Origin: an uncultured Erythrobacter sp.
GTDB taxonomy: Bacteria; Pseudomonadota; Alphaproteobacteria; Sphingomonadales; Sphingomonadaceae
Length of the DNA: 64,000 nucleotides
Direction of reading: 5' to 3'
Assembly (NCBI GenBank): GCA_947502815.1
Contig: CANNBH010000001.1
Span: 2,080,818-2,144,817, forward strand
The translations under genes were made by a program, and so were the position numbers. Numbering within the stretch: position 1 is the first letter of the stretch; every line of letters begins with the position of its first letter. This document shows positions 61,761 to 64,000 of this stretch, one piece after another. The notes under the pieces were generated by a model. The model searched no databases. It saw nothing but the letters and a program-made list of their open reading frames with translations, and was not told the DNA's origin.

Positions 61761-63665
61761 ATGTTTTTCGATGATCGCCTTGCGACAGTGCTGCGCCAAC
61801 GCGCGACCAGCGACCCCGGTTTGCGCACGCAATATCGGCAATTGCTCGATATTCTGGGCACGCAGCAGACCAGCACCGGCTCCGCTCGCGATCCATCCTT
61901 GGTCGCCTCTGCTTGGTTGAGAATGGATGCTTTGGCGCAGAAAATACCGGCGCCGGTTCGGGCAAAAATGATCCGAGAGCCCGGCTGGCGGTTCCAAAAC
62001 CCGGAATTGGCCGCGCATTTGGCCGATTTTGAGCCCGATGTTGCATCGGCAGCATTGAACCGGGCACAATTGAGCGAGCAAGATTGGTCCGCGCTTATCC
62101 CCCGCCTTCCCATCCGCGCGCGCGGCTTCTTACGGTTGAGGCGCGATCTGCCGGTCGATGCAGAGACTATGTTGGACCGGTTGGGCGTGAGTGACCGCGG
62201 CCTTCCTTCGCCAGACCAGCCTGCTGCTGAAGCTGTAAGCACGGGCAATCTTGAGAGCACGCCTGCTGCTTTGCCCGAAACGGAGTTGCCACCCGCCGCC
62301 GCACTCGATTCGCATGGCGCCAGCGAGGCCGTGGCAGAGCGCGATCTGGATAACGGCGCGCAAGAGGCCGAAGCCGACGAAGACGAGCGTGCCCAAAACG
62401 AGTTTGAACGCGCGATAATTGAAGACGCCGCGCCGCCGCACGATATCCCCACATCGCCGCTGCCTGCCGCATTTGATCCGGCAAGCGAAGGACGCACCGA
62501 AATTTCCGCCTTGGTTGAACGCATTGCGCAATTTAAACGCACCCGCGAAGTGGGCGGCGACTTGGATGGCAGCGAACCGCGCTTGCCGTTGGGTGAAGAC
62601 AATGTGCGCGGTCCAAAGCTTGCCGGTGCCTTTGGATTTTCCGCCGATGCCGGGGGCCGCATCGAATGGACCGATGGCGATGTCGCGGCGATGGTGATCG
62701 GAACACGGTTGGTCGCTCCGCCGCGCTTGGGCAGTGCCAATCGGGAAACACCAATCGAACGCGCATTTGCCCGTCGCCAGCCGATTTCTGGCGGAACCAT
62801 TGTGCTTTATGGCGCAGAGGCGATTGCCGGTGATTGGGCTGTCGATGCGCAGCCGCGTTTTACCGATGATGGCAATTTCTCAGGATACGTCGGCCGTTTT
62901 CGCCGTCCACTTGGCGATGATCCCGCCATACCCAGCGCGGCGATGCTTGAGGCGGATCGGATTCGCCAATTGCTCCACGAATTGCGCACACCGGTTACCG
63001 CTGTTCAGGGTTATGCCGAAGTCATTCAGCAACAATTGTTCGGCAACGCCCCGCATGAATATCGCGCTTTAGCCGCCGCGATTGCGGCTGATGCCGCGCG
63101 CATTTTGGCAGGATTTGAAGAATTGGACCGGCTGGCCCGCTTGGAAACCGGGGCAATTGAGGTGGAAACCGGCGCAACCAACTTGCTGGCCATCATCGCC
63201 CGCACCAATCGGCAGCTTGATCAGGTTCTCCAACCGCGCATGGCCGGCATTACGTTGGAGGTGGGCGACGCCCCGTTCATCATCGCCCTCGCCGCCGAAG
63301 ACGCAGATTCGCTCATTTGGCGGTTGATGGCGACTTTGGGAGGGGGCTGCACCGGCGGTGAAACGCTCAGCGCCGCTCTCTATCGCGACGGCAGCATGGC
63401 GCAGTTGGTTTGCGATCTACCGGAACAATTGCTGTCCGAAGAAGATATTTTCACCGCTGAGGTCAAACCGATTGGCACGGCAATTAATGCCGGGTTGTTC
63501 GGGGCAGGTTTCGCCCTTCGCCTGGCCCGAGCAGAAGCGCGCGCGGCGGGTGGCGGATTGATCCGCGATGATGATGCGATTGTGCTGTCATTGCCGGTGG
63601 TTGATGCCGAAGAGGGCGAGAAAGACAATGGCTCGCAAGGTTGCGAAGCGTCTGTCGACCGATAA
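61761..63665 (+). CDS. Soluble histidine-kinase-like protein with a degenerate ATPase domain
   Basis: 634 residues, no membrane segment. An N-terminal domain of about 140 residues with many Arg leads to a low-complexity acidic/Ala linker (150-250). A PAS-like middle domain (about 285-385: GAFGFSADAGGRIEWTDGD) follows, and then a HisKA helix with an intact H-box LLHELRTPVTAV (H406). The ATP-binding part lacks the N-box Asn (SLIWRLMATLGGG) and the DxGxG motif; only a G2-like GAGFALRLARAEA remains. It may act as a phosphorylatable or scaffold partner rather than a kinase. A WalW-like gene follows downstream. Confidence 0.75.
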   Translation: MFFDDRLATVLRQRATSDPGLRTQYRQLLDILGTQQTSTGSARDPSLVASAWLRMDALAQKIPAPVRAKMIREPGWRFQNPELAAHLADFEPDVASAALNRAQLSEQDWSALIPRLPIRARGFLRLRRDLPVDAETMLDRLGVSDRGLPSPDQPAAEAVSTGNLESTPAALPETELPPAAALDSHGASEAVAERDLDNGAQEAEADEDERAQNEFERAIIEDAAPPHDIPTSPLPAAFDPASEGRTEISALVERIAQFKRTREVGGDLDGSEPRLPLGEDNVRGPKLAGAFGFSADAGGRIEWTDGDVAAMVIGTRLVAPPRLGSANRETPIERAFARRQPISGGTIVLYGAEAIAGDWAVDAQPRFTDDGNFSGYVGRFRRPLGDDPAIPSAAMLEADRIRQLLHELRTPVTAVQGYAEVIQQQLFGNAPHEYRALAAAIAADAARILAGFEELDRLARLETGAIEVETGATNLLAIIARTNRQLDQVLQPRMAGITLEVGDAPFIIALAAEDADSLIWRLMATLGGGCTGGETLSAALYRDGSMAQLVCDLPEQLLSEEDIFTAEVKPIGTAINAGLFGAGFALRLARAEARAAGGGLIRDDDAIVLSLPVVDAEEGEKDNGSQGCEASVDR

Positions 63666-63783
63666 TTCTCGGCCACTGGCTATCACTCGGCCATCCTGAA
63701 CCAGAACAGCGCATTTCGCAGGCACATTGGCCAATCCGCACGGTAAGGGCTCGCTTACCTGTTTGGTGTATGCCCCATTTACG

Positions 63784-64000
63784 ATGGCCACCAATGGGAC
63801 CTTCACGCCTGACACAGGGGCACCAATGACCAGCCAAAGCGCGGGTACGCTTGGCCATGGGCGCGCGTCTATGGACACCGCGCAGGGCAACGCACAACCC
63901 CGCGAAGCCTCCGACCTTCCCAATCGCGCAAGCGAAAGCGACGCGAAATTTGCGCCAGACTTTGGCAAACGCGTGATCCTGACCGTAGACACAGAGGAAG
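63784..64000 (+). CDS. Polysaccharide deacetylase-like (WalW-type) protein, N-terminal part
   Basis: Partial gene running off the end. About 72 residues from ATG 63784; a GTG at 63766 and a later ATG at 63826 are alternatives. The first 60 residues are low-complexity and rich in Ser, Ala and Gly. The last ones, KRVILTVDTEE, match the start of the NodB-like deacetylase fold in WalW-type proteins, where the aspartate is metal-binding. The catalytic domain itself lies beyond the window, so the call is tentative. It starts about 120 nt after the kinase-like gene. Confidence 0.5.
   Translation, partial: MATNGTFTPDTGAPMTSQSAGTLGHGRASMDTAQGNAQPREASDLPNRASESDAKFAPDFGKRVILTVDTEE

Overview
The window looks like a chromosomal core segment of an alphaproteobacterium, most likely a marine Sphingomonadales (Erythrobacteraceae-like). 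I infer this from the fairly high-GC coding, the run rpsB-tsf ... pyrH-frr-uppS-cdsA-dxr-rseP-bamA-skp-fabZ on one strand, an NDUFS4-like complex I accessory protein, a cysteine-free L31, SRP RNA next to dnaX, an orphan gene-transfer-agent (GTA) type holin and LexA boxes of the alphaproteobacterial GTTC-N7-GTTC type. No rRNA operon, complete prophage, IS element or CRISPR array was found.

Layout. 0-2.6 kb: start of ccmC, a leucine-type dehydrogenase, tRNA-His and a 2-oxoglutarate oxygenase. 2.6-12.2 kb (minus strand): rpmE, then the envelope run fabZ, skp, bamA, rseP, dxr, cdsA, uppS, frr, pyrH, which joins outer-membrane assembly, isoprenoid and phospholipid precursors, and translation. 12.6-15.2 kb: a phosphoesterase and a lower-GC FG-GAP lipoprotein. 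15.5-17.4 kb: rpsB-tsf. 17.5-17.9 kb: three perfect SOS boxes in front of a small membrane-protein gene. 17.9-24.3 kb: pssA-psd, a PAP2 protein, a ketoacyl synthase III, a phosphotransferase and its partner. 24.3-25.8 kb: a small lower-GC insert holding a DUF433/DUF5615 toxin-antitoxin pair, bounded by a copy of the 3' end of tRNA-Tyr. 26-34 kb: rlmB, a lipoprotein, hupB, lon, ybaB, dnaX and SRP RNA.

34-44 kb: NDUFS4-like protein, hrpB, a polyprenyl diphosphate synthase, chorismate mutase, a two-component system with a PepSY protein, a SIMPL protein and an amidohydrolase. 44-52.6 kb: uup and a UDG-family gene; a divergent DUF6456/XRE-S24 regulator pair; a glycosyltransferase; yajC-secD-secF; tRNA-Pro. 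52.7-58.8 kb: a TonB-dependent receptor, a CitE-like lyase, the holin, aroQ and accB-accC. 58.9-64 kb: a degenerate ethylene-receptor-like kinase, a GFA protein, an Lrp regulator, a kinase with a degenerate ATPase, and the start of a deacetylase-like gene.

Two regulatory signals stand out. First, three GAAC-N7-GAAC LexA boxes lie within 75 bp just upstream of a 94-residue single-TM protein, the architecture of SOS-induced division inhibitors such as Caulobacter SidA and DidA. Second, related dyads (GAACCA-N3-TGGTTC) lie beside both divergently transcribed regulators (XRE-S24 and DUF6456) and again directly upstream of the orphan GTA-type holin 8.6 kb away. This suggests a repressor/activator circuit controlling host lysis or GTA release.
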